Assembly (NCBI GenBank): GCA_963682175.1
Contig: OY821778.1
Span: 47,406,598-47,470,597 of the forward strand
Direction: 5' to 3'
DNA length: 64,000 nucleotides
Source: Triglochin maritima
Taxonomy: Eukaryota; Streptophyta; Magnoliopsida; Alismatales; Juncaginaceae
The notes beneath the pieces are model-generated. The model had not been told where the DNA came from. It saw only the letters and a list, made by a program, of their open reading frames with translations, and ran no database searches. This document shows, piece by piece, positions 1 through 12,500 of the stretch. Numbering within the stretch: position 1 is the first letter of the stretch; the number at the start of each line of letters is the position of its first letter. The position numbers and the translations under genes are program-made.

Positions 1-1060
1 TTTTTTATCTAATAAAAAAAATTAAATTTCGAATACCAATATAGGTACATTTTAAAAATGGTAACGTTGTCAAAAATTCGTAGGGTTGATACATATTACA
101 AACAGTTTTCTAATACTTCAAAATATTTTATATTCAAAATTGGTAGGATTTAACTATATTATATATATACTTTAAAATATGTTTTCTAATTTTATAAATT
201 TGTCAAAAAATCGTAGGGTGGATACACGTTACAAACAATTTTGAATGTCGATACTGCAAAAAATTAAAAACACAATTAATTTTTTTAATAATTTATAAAA
301 ATTAGAAAACATATTTTGAAGTATATATATATAACATAGTTAAAATGATTTTAAAAAAAATCAAAACATAAAATCAAAAACAATAAAAGAAAATAAATAA
401 AGTCACGGATTTTAGTTGGAGTGTTTTATGTTTTGAATTTTTTTAAATAATTTTAATTAAGTTTTTTTTATATTTCTTTGCAAAATATGTTTTGTAATTG
501 TTACTATTATTTTTTTAAAATTAATTGTGTTTTTAATTTTTTGTTGTATCGACATACAAAACTGTTTGTAATGTGTGTACACCCTACGAATTTTCGACAA
601 CGTTACCAATTTTTTGTTTTAATTAGTTTTAGTGTTTTAAAATTCATTTGTAAATAATTTCTTATTCTGGTTAAGAATTTTTTTTTATTGTATAAAATAC
701 CCTAACATTACAATACGTCCAATTATCGACATGATTTGGAGGTCGATTTTTGAAAAAATTAAAAATAAATTTTAATTTTTTTTAAAATAATATAAATTAG
801 AAAACATATTTTGAAAAAAAATATTTTAAAAAAGATTACAAATAATTATAATAAAAAAGAAAAATAAAAATAAAGAAAATAAAACTATAACAGAAAACTT
901 AAAAAAAAATTTAAAAAAAATTATTTTTTTAAAAAAAATATTTTAAAAAAAATTCTTAACCAGAATAAGAAATTATTTACAAATGAATTTAAAACACTAA
1001 AACTAATTAAAACAAAAAATTGGTAACGTTGTCGAAAATTCGTAGGGTGTAAAACTAATT
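1..1060. repeat. AT-rich nested inverted-repeat (foldback) region
   Basis: The stretch contains no convincing gene. A motif running through GTAACGTTGTC, then AATTCGTAGGGT and TTACAAAC, occurs near 59-110, in a variant near 200-235, in reverse complement near 553-613, and again in forward orientation near 1019-1049. The arms at about 586-690 and 945-1049 are near-perfect reverse complements about 105 bases long. They are separated by about 255 bases of A/T-rich sequence, so the region could fold into a long hairpin. A second inverted pair lies at about 198-300 and 480-600. This layout resembles a foldback or MITE cluster, or a decayed inverted transposon. I could not find target-site duplications and do not know the family. 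Confidence 0.7.
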
Positions 1061-1140
1061 AAAACACAACCGCGATCCGTGAAGATTTGTGTAAAAAAAA
1101 TATTTTTTTTTTGGGAAGGGGGACTGATCGCGGGTGGGAA

Positions 1141-1167
1141 CCGCGATCCGTGCCGCACGGATCGCGG
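1141..1167. repeat. GC-rich perfect palindrome (12-bp arms)
   Basis: Two 12-base arms, CCGCGATCCGTG and its reverse complement, are separated by three bases. Related GCGATCCG words occur just outside at about 1071-1080 and 1175-1183. The block is strikingly GC-rich against an otherwise very AT-rich background. A similar GCGATCCGTG word occurs in the LTR-like insertion near 50404, so this may be a remnant of the same kind of element. No function can be assigned. Confidence 0.6.
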
Positions 1168-1240
1168 GTCACACCCGCGATCCGAGTAGTTTTGGATTTT
1201 TTTTTTCTTTCTAAAATTCAAATTTTTAGTTTTTTTTTAT

Positions 1241-1248
1241 TATATAAA
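1241..1248 (+). promoter_or_regulatory. possible TATA box of the ELM2/SANT gene
   Basis: TATATAAA lies about 480 bases upstream of the start codon chosen for the gene at 1722. The distance would require a long 5' UTR or a 5' UTR intron. The surroundings are so AT-rich that a chance match is quite possible. Confidence 0.25.
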
Positions 1249-1721
1249 AAATTACGGAAGCTGGGAGACTATTTTAAATTTTTAATGGAAAAAAACTTTG
1301 CCATAATAAAGACATCCAAAGACCAAAACATTCGCTCTTCAAATCTTCTCCTAAAAATCAAACCCCATCGATCCAACATCATTTTCATTTCATCCAGAGG
1401 TGCGTACGTCTTTCTTCTTCCTTAATTGAACAAACATGTTTTTTTTTCCTTAAAAAAATTGTTTTGGCGAAGATCTTACTGTCTTTTTTCCCCAAAAAAC
1501 AGTGTCCGTTTTGTTCAACTTTTTTATCAAAAAAGTCAACTTTATCCAATTTTATGTCGTTTTTCAGGGTTTCCGATGAAACCCATTTCCCTCCTCCACC
1601 TGTTCTTCCCTTCCCTTCTCCTAATGAGATCTTCTTTGTTCTTCTCCTCTCGTAGAGACCAAACCCACCAAAACACCAACTGCTTCCGACCGCCGGCGGC
1701 GAAGGGGAGGAGCTATCTGGG

Positions 1722-4700
1722 ATGCCCAATTCGCCAAACCGACCAAATGGGTCGTCTAAAGATCCCATTTTGGGTCTGCCGGAGCGATCACCGCCGGCGA
1801 CCTTTGACCGGGAGGTGGCCCTGAGGCGGCTTTTCGAAGGTGTGGAAGTTGAGGATTGGTGTGCTGAGAGTGACGTTTGGGTCGCCGGAGGTCCGGTTGT
1901 CAAAATCATCCGTGGACCGTCGGTGGGTGCTATATCCGTCAAGTTCTCCGGCGAACTCATTCAGGAATTCTGCAGTAGGATATCTCGTCAGCACTTCGAT
2001 GACATTGTTCGTAAAATTTCGAATGAGAGATTGCTGGAATCGGTCAGTGAGTTGGAATGTGGACCTGTAGTTACCCCGGTTGTTTCTTCTAGGAATTACG
2101 ACGACGAAACTCTTCGGAATATGGTGATGCGTGTGAGGGAATTTGCCGTTGACCCACGTGGTGTCTTTGCCTCCACAACGGTTGAGGATCTTTGTGAATG
2201 TTTGAATCTGGTCCTTACAACCCGGCGAGTTTTGTCTCAAAGGATTGATTGTGCTCTGAATGTAGAAGAGCTCCCGCATGAGGTAAATTTGAGAACTACC
2301 ACATTCTTCTGTACTGTTGACTTACAAAATGAAAACCTAGTTGGTTCAACTGTACAAACATATGGTTTCGAAGTACAAATGCAATTTGAGAAGTTGTGTT
2401 GCTCAACAACCCTGCTGCTCCTATTAATGTTCAAATAAATATAGACATGCAAAATATATTTTACTTTACTATGGATCAGAAATGAGATATTCATTAGCAT
2501 TTATCTTTGCACAGGCAATTGTTGCATGAAGCATTTGATCTCTTATTTTTTTCTCCTTCAATATTGAAATCCTTTCGTGATCACCAATAGTTTGCATATC
2601 TCCTTGATGAAATGCATTTGGTTGTTGCAACAGAAGATTCAATTGTGTGGTGAGTCTATGCCGGTGCTTAGATCTTATGTACTTGATAAGCATGGTGAAT
2701 CCCACACTTGCAACCATTTTAGTAGCTTGTGTTGTGCATCAGTTGATAGCCCTTTTTCTATTTTTCAAATTGAGCTTCATGCTTTTTATGTTAAATCTTG
2801 GAGTAATCTGTCCAGTAATCATTCTTGTATTGTACTTCCTTAGTTTCCGGGTCTTTTGTGTGTCATTTTTAACACTCAAGTTGGTTGTGGGCTTAGTCCA
2901 AGAAAATAATGAATAAAGCAAGATTTAAATCTTTTGATGAATCAAGCAATGGTGCTTGATTTTATCATTTTGTCATGGTTCAACACTGCAACTGTCATAT
3001 CATTTGATATTTGCTACTTTTTCACTGCCATGCTAATGCCTCAGGAAAGTCTAAGAGTTGGTGGTCAATCTTTACATGGAAACGCAAGTGCTTCTTCAGA
3101 CGTTGATTTAAGAAAATCATACATGGAACCAAGAAGGTGTCGTGTTTCTCCTTCAGATACTCTGGATCTCGACCAATTTAATTCTGCTGGTACACATCGG
3201 CCACTGCGAAGGTCACCGAGGCTCCAAGAGATAGTACACTGTCAGACAAAACACGAACCTGTGGACTCCTGCCTTCAGGCTGACATCCCAAAGTGGACGG
3301 ACCCCTCAAGTACCACATTGAATTCCGAACATAACAAATCTTTGATATTGCCGGATTTGGTCACTAAGTCGGAATGTGGTTCTATGGTTACTCCAGTTGC
3401 TTTGAGGAAGTACAATGAAACACTTCAGGACGTGGTCAAATGTGTGAGGGCGTTTGCTATTGATCCAAGTGGTATTATTGCCTCCACAACGGTCCAGGAT
3501 ATGTGTAAATGTTTGAATCTGGTTCTCAAAACACGGCGTATTTTGTCTCGAAACGTTGATTGTGATTTGGATGTAGAAGTGCTCCCATATCAGGTAAACT
3601 TTAGAATTACCACTCTCTTCTACACTGTAAACTTGACACAAAACAAGCTACACTAAGAAGTTAGTTTTTACTAGTACCAGTATACATTTCTGTACTCCAA
3701 ATGTCAATATAAGAATTTGTGTTGCTCAACAACCCTGCACCCATAAATATTAAAATAATTATAGACATGGGAAAATATATTTTTACCTTTTACTTTCCTA
3801 TGATTAGAAATGTGATCTTTTGTTGCAATTACCTTTGCACAAAGCAATTTTTATGCAAAGTAATGATCAGCAAAAAATTGACATACAAAAGCATTTTTTT
3901 CTCTCTTCATCCTTGAGATCATTTTAGGATCACACTACTACTAGTTAAAATACACGAGGTCATTGTAATTCGTAATGCAAGATTCAAGGATGTGGTGAGT
4001 CTAGGTCGATGTTTCAAACAACGGATACTTGTTGGTGGATGCTGTGATTGCGACCACTTTAATAACTCGTATATCAGTTGATAGTCTTTTATTTTTCAAG
4101 TTAACCTTTGTGTTTTTTTATTGTCAAATCCTGAAGCAATAAATCCCGGGAACAAGAATAATAGTGCTCATTATTGTGAATTTGACTTGATTAGTTTCTG
4201 TATGTCTATTGTGTGCCGTTTTAACTTTTGACACTTGAGTTAATTGCGGGCTTCCAGTTGGAGTCGAAAAATAAATAAATGAAGCAATTAACACTTAAGT
4301 TAGTTGCTGTATGATTATCAATGGTGTTTGGTTATCATCATGTGTCTATTGTTTAAAAGTTAAAACTGGAATGCTAATGCCTCAGGAAGGTCATTATCAA
4401 TCTTTACATGGGAAAAGGAGTATTTCTTCAGGCCTTGATCTGGGAAAATTAAACATGAAACGGAGAAGGCATCACATTTCTCGTTCAGCTTCTTCGGATC
4501 TCGACCAATTTGATTATGATGGGAACCTCGATATAATAGATTTCGAGATGGTATCCCAACCAATGCGAAGGTCGCCACGGCTCGAAGAGATTCACTGTCC
4601 GACAAAAGACGTACCTGTAGGCTCCTGCTTCCAGGCTGACATCCCAAAGTGGATGGGCACCTCAGGAACCAGCTTGAATTCCAGTCATGAAAAATGTTTA

Positions 4701-5342
4701 CTTGATCTGAAATGGTTGGGCACACGAATTTGGCCGGTTGAGGAGCACAATATGGAACCAACTACAGAGATAATTGGTAAAGGAAGACCTGATTCATGTT
4801 TGTGTATTTTTCCAAGATCTGTAGGATGCATCAGATATCACATAAGAATGACGAAGTTTGAGCTGAGATCTAAACTAGGACAAGCTTTCTTTAGTATGGG
4901 ATTTGATGAAATGGGAGAAGAAGTTTCATATACGTGGAGTTGGGATGATCAGATGGCATTTCACATGCTTGTACAATCAAATCCTGTCTCAGAGGACAAA
5001 ACATTTTGGCCCCATGCTTTGAAGTGTTTTTCTTCCAGAAGCAGAAAGGAATTGGTAAGTTACTATTTTAATGTGCATGTTCTTAGACGGATGTGCTTGC
5101 AGACCAGATTGGAACTTGAGAAAGTAGACAGCGATGATGACGAATGCATTGGGAATCCTTACGAACTTCTTCCTGGATATTCTCACGTAAGGTATGTATG
5201 TCTCTCACATGTTGATTCTAAAATTTCTACTGAAACACAACAGCAGTTGATGAATGCTACACACTTTCTAAACTATGCACTTCTGTTGTTGTGAACAACC
5301 TACAGATGAGGCTACAGGATGGACATTCACAAGCCAATTAAA
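1722..5342 (+). CDS. ELM2 and SANT domain chromatin protein with duplicated internal module
   Basis: Predicted exons are 1722-2282, 3045-3593, 4386-5186 and 5307-5342, all joined in phase 0, giving about 648 aa. The C-terminal half matches the plant ELM2-SANT family, whose members act in histone-deacetylase-type nuclear complexes. It has a QADIPKW start of ELM2 near residue 454, then LGTRIWP and GKGRPDSC, then a SANT-like part ending LVSYYFNVHVLRR and an acidic DSDDDE. Because LVSYYFNV is conserved in the family, the GTAAGT at 5055 is read as coding and not as a donor. Exon 2 is a hybrid: its first half resembles the start of exon 3 (SLHG, RRSPRL, QADIPKW) and its second half resembles the end of exon 1 (ASTTV, CLNLVL, TRR). 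No ARID domain is visible, although some relatives have one. The last small exon is the least certain, because other donor choices give an immediate stop. Confidence 0.8.
2044..4690 (+). repeat. tandem duplication inside the ELM2/SANT gene (about 1.3-kb unit)
   Basis: Sequence from about 2044 (end of exon 1, intron 1, start of exon 2) recurs from about 3361 (end of exon 2, intron 2, start of exon 3). The offset is 1317 to 1341 bases. Exonic and intronic parts both match: the intron starts after the two donors are alike, and GTTGCTCAACAACCCTGC appears near 2395 and again near 3720. The text before both acceptors (ATGCTAATGCCTCAG) is the same. The junction falls inside exon 2 near 3350. The copies have diverged clearly, so the event is not recent. 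Confidence 0.85.
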
Positions 5343-6581
5343 TAACTACATCTCCCGGTGCCTGTTAGAAATTAGAATTGGTTCTCATAAACAATTAATC
5401 CACATATTGGTCCACCTGTGTAACTACTGGCTACTGCACTTTCAGTTACATGAATGTATTAATTTGGCCATCCCATTGAAGTTTCCATGCCTACTCTACT
5501 CTGTTATTATATTTGTGCTTTGATTGTTCTTACTGAGATGCAATTAATCGAAGTAATCGATCAAGCCCAGATTAAATTCGAAATGGCGGTGGATGGCTGA
5601 TTGAGTTTGACAGTTGACACTCAACTACCACCTCTGAATCTTTCTACAACACAACACTATTGCGATTTCAAATAAATGCCTCAGTCAGGGAGCAATATAT
5701 TTCTATTTGTTTTAAAAAAAGAGTTAATAAATTGTGGGTTTTGTTTGGACTTCGTTTACATCCCATCCTTGTGACGTTATTATGGGTCAAGAAGGAATAA
5801 GCCATCATGCAGTATAAAATCACTTGGCAGGTAAATAGTTTCTCACTCATGATTCTCCATTCTCCAAAGAAGAAAAATGAAGAACATTATGGCTTGGAAA
5901 TTTCCAAAAAACAAACAACACAAAACACAATAACAAACATGTCTTCTCTTTGAAGAAGAACAAAAACAGCAAACAAAACACCGACGACTAAAAAGTGTAT
6001 AGATGCATGTTATGTTATGTTATGCTAGACATCATATATATATTATACATAACAGAAAAGAAGGGTCAGATAATGTGATGTCGTCAAGGCTGGGTGAGGC
6101 AACGGTTGTCACATAACATGGAGGACCGTCCAGTTGCCTAACCCAAAACCGCCATTTCAAAAACCCTGAACTTTTTAAATCATCACAGCCTTTTTTATTT
6201 GTTTTTTTTTTCCTTACTTACTTACCTACCTAAAGAGAATAGAAGAAAAGAAGAGAAAAAGATCACTCACGAATGCCATGGTTTGTTTGTTTGATAAGCG
6301 GAATGGGTTTTGAAGGGTTTAGTGGAGGGAAGAGGGTTTTAAAAACAGGAATTAAAAGCTATCTTACGAAATGGGATGATGGATTCAATTCAAGATGTAA
6401 TAAATAATTCCGGGAGGCAAAAAAACCGTAGTGATAAATACTTCCGGGTTTGAAATGCAAAAAATCCCCAACTCCGTTGTTGTTGGGTTTGTGCCCAATC
6501 CAATCCAATCGAACCGAACCGAACCAAACCAAACCAAACCGAAGCTGTCGTGTCGTCTGATCGGAACCCAAACAGATCCCG
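5343..6581. other. intergenic region upstream of TASH3
   Basis: No gene is supported here. It should hold the 3' end of the ELM2/SANT transcript and the promoter and 5' UTR of TASH3. Just before the TASH3 start, 6494-6542 is a degenerate pentamer run (CCAAT, then GAACC and AAACC), a low-complexity 5' leader. A polypurine stretch lies at about 6233-6263. Confidence 0.5.
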
Positions 6582-9500
6582 ATGGATTCCGCCGGCGGGA
6601 GGACGCTTATGGACCTCATCACCGCAGATCCCACCTCCGCCCCTCCTCCGCAGATCTCCACCCCTGCTCCCTCCTCCTCCTCTTCTATCCTCGGCAAGCC
6701 CGCGCCGTCCGCCGACCGGAAATCCAAGAAGGGTACACTGCACCAGATCCAGAGCGACACCATATCTGCCGCCAAGGCCCTCAACCCTGTCCGCACCAAC
6801 CCCCACAAGAAGAAAAAGGTCCTGCTTTTTTATAGTCTACTCTATTCTCTTCTTTGCTGCTCGATTGTGTGTGAAAATCCTACCTTTCTGTGCTTCTAGA
6901 TTGGGTTGAGATTTTAAGGAAATCTCTTCAACCGGAGATTCCAAAGTGGTTTGGAATGTTGCTTTTACTTGGTGAGTGAATTGCGTTCCATGCGTGTTTT
7001 GGGCTGAATTTGTTAGCGGGGAACTACTTAGGTTAATAGATGGTGTTGAATGGGTCGGAACAATGCGTGTCAAAGTCTTATGTCAATTTCCGGGAACAAT
7101 GCACTTACTACGTGAATTTGGATGACCCTTAAATCTTTACCCACTAATCATTCTTCATTTGTCTATGAGCAATTGAGCACTCAGATTAAGATGCACGCAA
7201 ATTCCTTACTGAATTTCCCTAAACTTTTGACGGAAGGAGTCTTAACAGTCTTAGTTTGGGGAGTCTTAACTACCTTACTGCCTCAAGGAAATCAGCAGGT
7301 GATAGGAACTTTTTGAGAGTTGAGGATAGATAATTGTGTTTATTAACTCCCAAAACTTCTTCTTTCAGTCAAAAGCCAGAACCGCATTCTTCATATTTCT
7401 CACAAATATCACCTAAAACCTTTTCGACTTCCTAAGGAGTTGCACTGAAGTATGATTTCTGTTCTATTTTCTAGCAATGTATCAATATTTTTCTTTATCC
7501 ACAACACACCAATTTGGACCCCTTTGAATCTCCAACGGAAGCTGCACACTTGTACTTGCACTAACTAATTCCCCTTTCCTGTGGTTTTGCAGGCAGTGTC
7601 ATATTCACAGTTAGTGAGGAGTGTTCACGAGCTTGCTGCAACTTCAGATCAGGTTTCCACAAATGAAATTTTCAAGTTTTGATTTAATTGCACGATCCAT
7701 ATGAGTTTTGTCTTCTATTACTTATCAGTGCTCTTGGGTTGTGCAGAAAAGTTCTCAAAAGCAGTTAGTTCATCACGTCTTTCCTAAACTTGCTGTATAC
7801 AACTCTGTGGACCCTTCAGTTGCACCTTCTCTTCTTATGGTATCAGTCTTACACCTTTCTTTGAATCATTTTTAATGTTCTTCAGCACTCGTTGTCACCA
7901 TGTAAGCAACATATCCATCTTTATTCTTGTACTGTGTTTAATATTTTGAAAGTTGAATCCAATGTTCATGATCTATTAATTTGTTAGTAAGAATATCCTG
8001 ATGTAGGGCCACCTAATGTGTGTAATCTCCTGTCTACTTAGTTATATAATAACTAAATAGATTATGAACATACATTTTCAACTTCCCTTTGATGAGTGAT
8101 GACTCCACAGCATCATCCTGTTTGATCTTGTAATGCAATATGCAAACCCTTTCCTATGTCGTTATCTGTACTAACATCCTTGAAGAATGTAATTTGTCTT
8201 AAAGTTATACTCATATAATAATATACAGGTATTGGGTGTATTATTGTTCCAAGTCACACAAAAAAAACTGTTCCAAGTCATGTTGGTTTATTTTTCCACT
8301 GCAATCATTTATTTCAGCTACATCAACAATGCGAAGATAGGAATGTGCTGCGTTATGTTTACTATTACTTGGCTAGGATTCTCTCGGACAGTGGTTCCCA
8401 AGGTCTGAGTGCTGCTGGTGGGATCCCAACACCTAATTGGGATGCACTTGCAGACATTGATGCTGTCGGAGGAGTCACTCGAGCCGATGTTGTACCACGA
8501 ATTGTTGAGCAGCTTACTGCAGAAGCTTCATGTTCTGACGTTGAAGGTTTTGTACATTTTCTCATCTGATTTCTTTAATCCTATTATTGCTTTACATGCT
8601 GGATAGATAGGACAATCATTCTATTTATTGGAGGATGTATTTTGATTACTTGTTTTCTGATTATTTAGTTCTTTCTTCTACACATTTGCAGTTCATGCAC
8701 GAAGACTTGCAGCTTTGAAAGCTCTGACTTCTGCTTCTTCAAGCAACTCAGAGGTCTTGTCAAAGTTATATGAAATTGTGTTTGCTGTTTTGGAGAAGGT
8801 AAGTTGCGAATAAAGAAGCCTGCACTTAACTGCTGAAAAAAGCACTTGGGTGCACAATAAAGCTTGAAAGCTAAAGCTGGAATTTGAGTTACCAAGCCAC
8901 TACAATTTTTGTACACATCATCAAGCTTGCCATGAAAATGCCACTCTTTCACATCCTTCATAGTAAAAACTAAAAAAGATGAATTTTAGTGATTTAAAAG
9001 TTTTGAAGTCATTTTTTATTTTTTCATACATGTAAAATTTCAGGTTGCCGACTCAAAACAGAAACGTAAGAAGGGAATTTTCGGAAAGCAAGGTGGTGAT
9101 AAGGAGGTATGTTGTTTTTTTAAAAACAATTACACTAGTGCAGTTCAGAATATATCAAGTTAGTTTATTTTCAGTGTGGTCCTGGTTTCTTGTATGTTAT
9201 TTTCACTCGAGATGTAGATACATCCTATTGCATTAGCATTTTATTTGAATAGGTATAACCATCCATAACACTGTTGAAAATGCTCAGTTGGACAAAATGC
9301 ATGTTTTGCCGTTTAGTCTTTACTGTTTACAATTTTCTGTCATTTATTGCTCGTAGTACTGGTTGCAATGGATATTTGATTGAGACAGAGAACACAAAAA
9401 TATCATCCAAGGAAAGATCTCATTCCAAGAACTATTATGGGTAGAAAGTGAAGGATTTTGGGCATTTGGCTTATTTGATTCTGTAAATGTATTGCTTATT

Positions 9501-12500
9501 GAGTTTGAAAATGTTATTTTTCCTATCGTGGAAGCAATAAGTGCACAGTTTTTCTTTTTGCAAACTTTGATTATATTGTCTCCACATTTGCAGTCCATCA
9601 TTCAAAATAATTTGCAATACGCTGCACTTAGTACTCTGAGAAGACTTCCTCTGGATCCTGGAAATCCAGCGTTTCTACATCGAGCTATACAAGGGTAACT
9701 AAAAGAGGAATTTATCATTATTGAGCATGTTCGTGGAGTTATGTCCTTTTTGTTTCTTAGATATCATCGAACACTATAACAAACACGTATGTTTTATACA
9801 TCTTACTGGGTGTGTTCTTTGGTGTTAATTTTTTTGCATCTGTAGTTTTCATAAAAAATAAAAAAGCATGCTATCTGCGTTACTATGATCACCATCTTAT
9901 TTGTTCATTCCCCTTTTGTTATTTTTTCTTGTTCTGCTGATTTCGAATCATCAGTAGGGTTGTGACTGTTTTTTCTTGGTTCTAGGATTTCATTTGCTGA
10001 TCCTGTTGCAGTGAGGCATGCCCTGGCAATGATATCTGATTTAGCTGCAAAAGATCCCTATTCTGTTGCAATGGCACTAGGTTCGTTTCTATGGTTCCAA
10101 TTCAGTGTTTCTATATCTTCATATCGATTTTTTGACCAGTAACCTAGACTTAGCTGGCACTTTTCATACTAAGATTCTTAAATAAATACATGTATTTCCA
10201 TGAGGAAATATACCATGGATGACATACTGTTTGTATAACATTGGTGTGGCTTTTTAGTTGAGTTGTTATCTATATTATGATTCTTGACTTTTTATATATA
10301 TTGCTCTACATATATCTTTAATTGATATTGTTTTGACCTTATTTTGACATTTATTCTTTTTTGCATTTGCTATGCAGGAAAGCTTGCACAACCTGGAGGT
10401 ACAGTTTGATTGTTGACCTATATCTAAGGTTTTCAGAACCGAACTGGACGTCGAACCGTCAACGTCAAAGGTTCAGAGGTTCGACCGGGGTCGGACCGGA
10501 ATCGAACCGGTTGAACCGGTGATGTCAGTATGACGTCATAAATATATATTATAAATATAATAGTCATAATTAATTAATTATTAAGCAAAAAATTATACAA
10601 AAAACAAAAAAACAGGGTTTTTTCCCTGAACCGGCGGTTCAACCACCGGTTCATCCCGGTTCAACCACCGGTTCAACCCGGTTCAGCCCGGTTCAACCCG
10701 GTTCTAGGCAAAAACGGTTTTAGGAGGTGAACCGGACCGGACAAGCCTCCGGTTCACGGTTCAACCGGTTGAACCGGCCGGTCCGGTCCGGTTTTCAGAA
10801 CAGTGCCTATATCTCCAAAAGAATTGGTGTTCAATACATGTGTTCAGATGTTTTTTTTATCTACTTGTCTACTGTATTTGTGTTTCAGAGATATGGGTGT
10901 ATGGCCATGAGGTAAGCTGAAATTATGCAACAACAAAGTTGAAATGTCCATTTCAAGTATCCAGTGATCATTTAAAGTATCTGGGAAGCGATATCCGGGA
11001 AAACGATTTTCGTATAATTGTGAACGGAATGAAAATTGTTTCCTTAACATCCTAAGCTATCAACTGAGCTCACAAGTCATCTAGACTGTCTTTTCCCTGT
11101 AATGACAATTCTTTGACAATTGTTTCCTTAGAAGAAACCACCTTCTTCATGTTTTCTTTTTGTTTGGCGGCTCGTTTTCTCCCCAGAGATACTCAAGTAA
11201 CCTATGTTTTTGTCCTTTTTCAGCTTTACCAATATATATTTTTCTTAATGATGAAAAAACTAAGCCCTGTGGTGGATATTTTTTTCGAGATCCTCACTTG
11301 GTCTTCTCTTTCAGTGGATTATATGTAATTTCCACCTTGCTCCTAGTGTTAAAAAAGAATATCATGCTCAACACGATCTGACTCTCAGAAATCTCATGTC
11401 AGACGTGCTTAACAATGTTGTGCCTTTCCGGAACAGGTGCTCTGCAGGACGTTCTGCATTTGCATGATGTACTTGCTAGAGTTTCCCTTGCTAGATTATG
11501 CCATACATTATCTACAGCCCGTGTGTTAGATGGTAATACTACATGAATTTATAAATTTCTTCATTTTCTCTTGATTGTAGTAAATCTGAATAACACTTTG
11601 GCCATATTTGCTTGACAGAGAGGCCTGATATTAAGTCTCAATTCACGTCAGTGCTCTATCAACTACTACTAGATCCTAGTGATAGAGTCTGTTTTGAGGC
11701 AATACTGTGTGTATTGGGCAAGTTTGATAACACGGAAAGGTGCATTCTTGTGTCTGTTGTCATTTCCTAGGTGCTGGTTAAAGAGATGCATATTTGAATT
11801 TGTGCCATTGTCTTTCCGCCCTTCTAGAATCATTCCTGCATGCATTTTTGCAGTGTTGAATAAATTTTGATCCTTCTTGTGTACCGTAGAACTGAAGTGC
11901 GAGCTGCTGGATGGGTTCGGCTGACTAGGGAAATTCTCAAACTGCCAGAAGCACCGTCTGTCACTTCGAAGGATAGTGCTCAATCTAAAGATGGACTTCC
12001 ACCCAAGCCAAGCAGCAAAGCTGCTTCAAAACCCAGAAGGCCTCAGCTTCTGATCAAACTTGTAATGAGAAGGTTCGTCGCTTGTTTCCTCTTTCTGTAA
12101 AAATAGGACTCTGTAACCTCTGTTTTCATAGTTCCATTGCCTTTCTTCATCTACGGTTTCTTCTTCTGATGTATAATTTTCTTATCTATTAGACTGGAAA
12201 GCTCGTTCCGTAGTTTCTCTAGGCCCGTCCTTCATGCCGCAGCTAGAGTTGTTCAGGAAATGGGCAAGAGCCGTGCAGCAGCATATGCTTTAGGATATAA
12301 TGATATTAGTGAAGGGGCCCCTCTCATGTATTCCGATAGTGTCAACGCTGTTGATGGAGAACTTAACGAGTCATCACAAACTGAAGGTATTCTATCACTT
12401 TATTATAGGATTATAATTGAAGGTCTAAGTTATTTGTTATTTGATTAGTTTTATATATTACATAAAATCAGAATGGTTTGGCACATAAATTTCCCAATTC

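Noticed and set aside
1003..2279. ORFs around the 5' end of the ELM2/SANT gene in other frames and strands
   Set aside because: Only the frame starting at 1722 continues in phase into the next exons and shares the duplicated module.
5055..5060. GTAAGT as a splice donor in the ELM2/SANT gene
   Set aside because: Reading through gives the conserved family segment LVSYYFNVHVLRR, so the sequence is coding.
6359..6909. Long ORFs opposite to or overlapping TASH3 exon 1
   Set aside because: They are shadows of the GC-rich, proline/serine-rich first exon; only the MDSAGG frame splices into the conserved protein.
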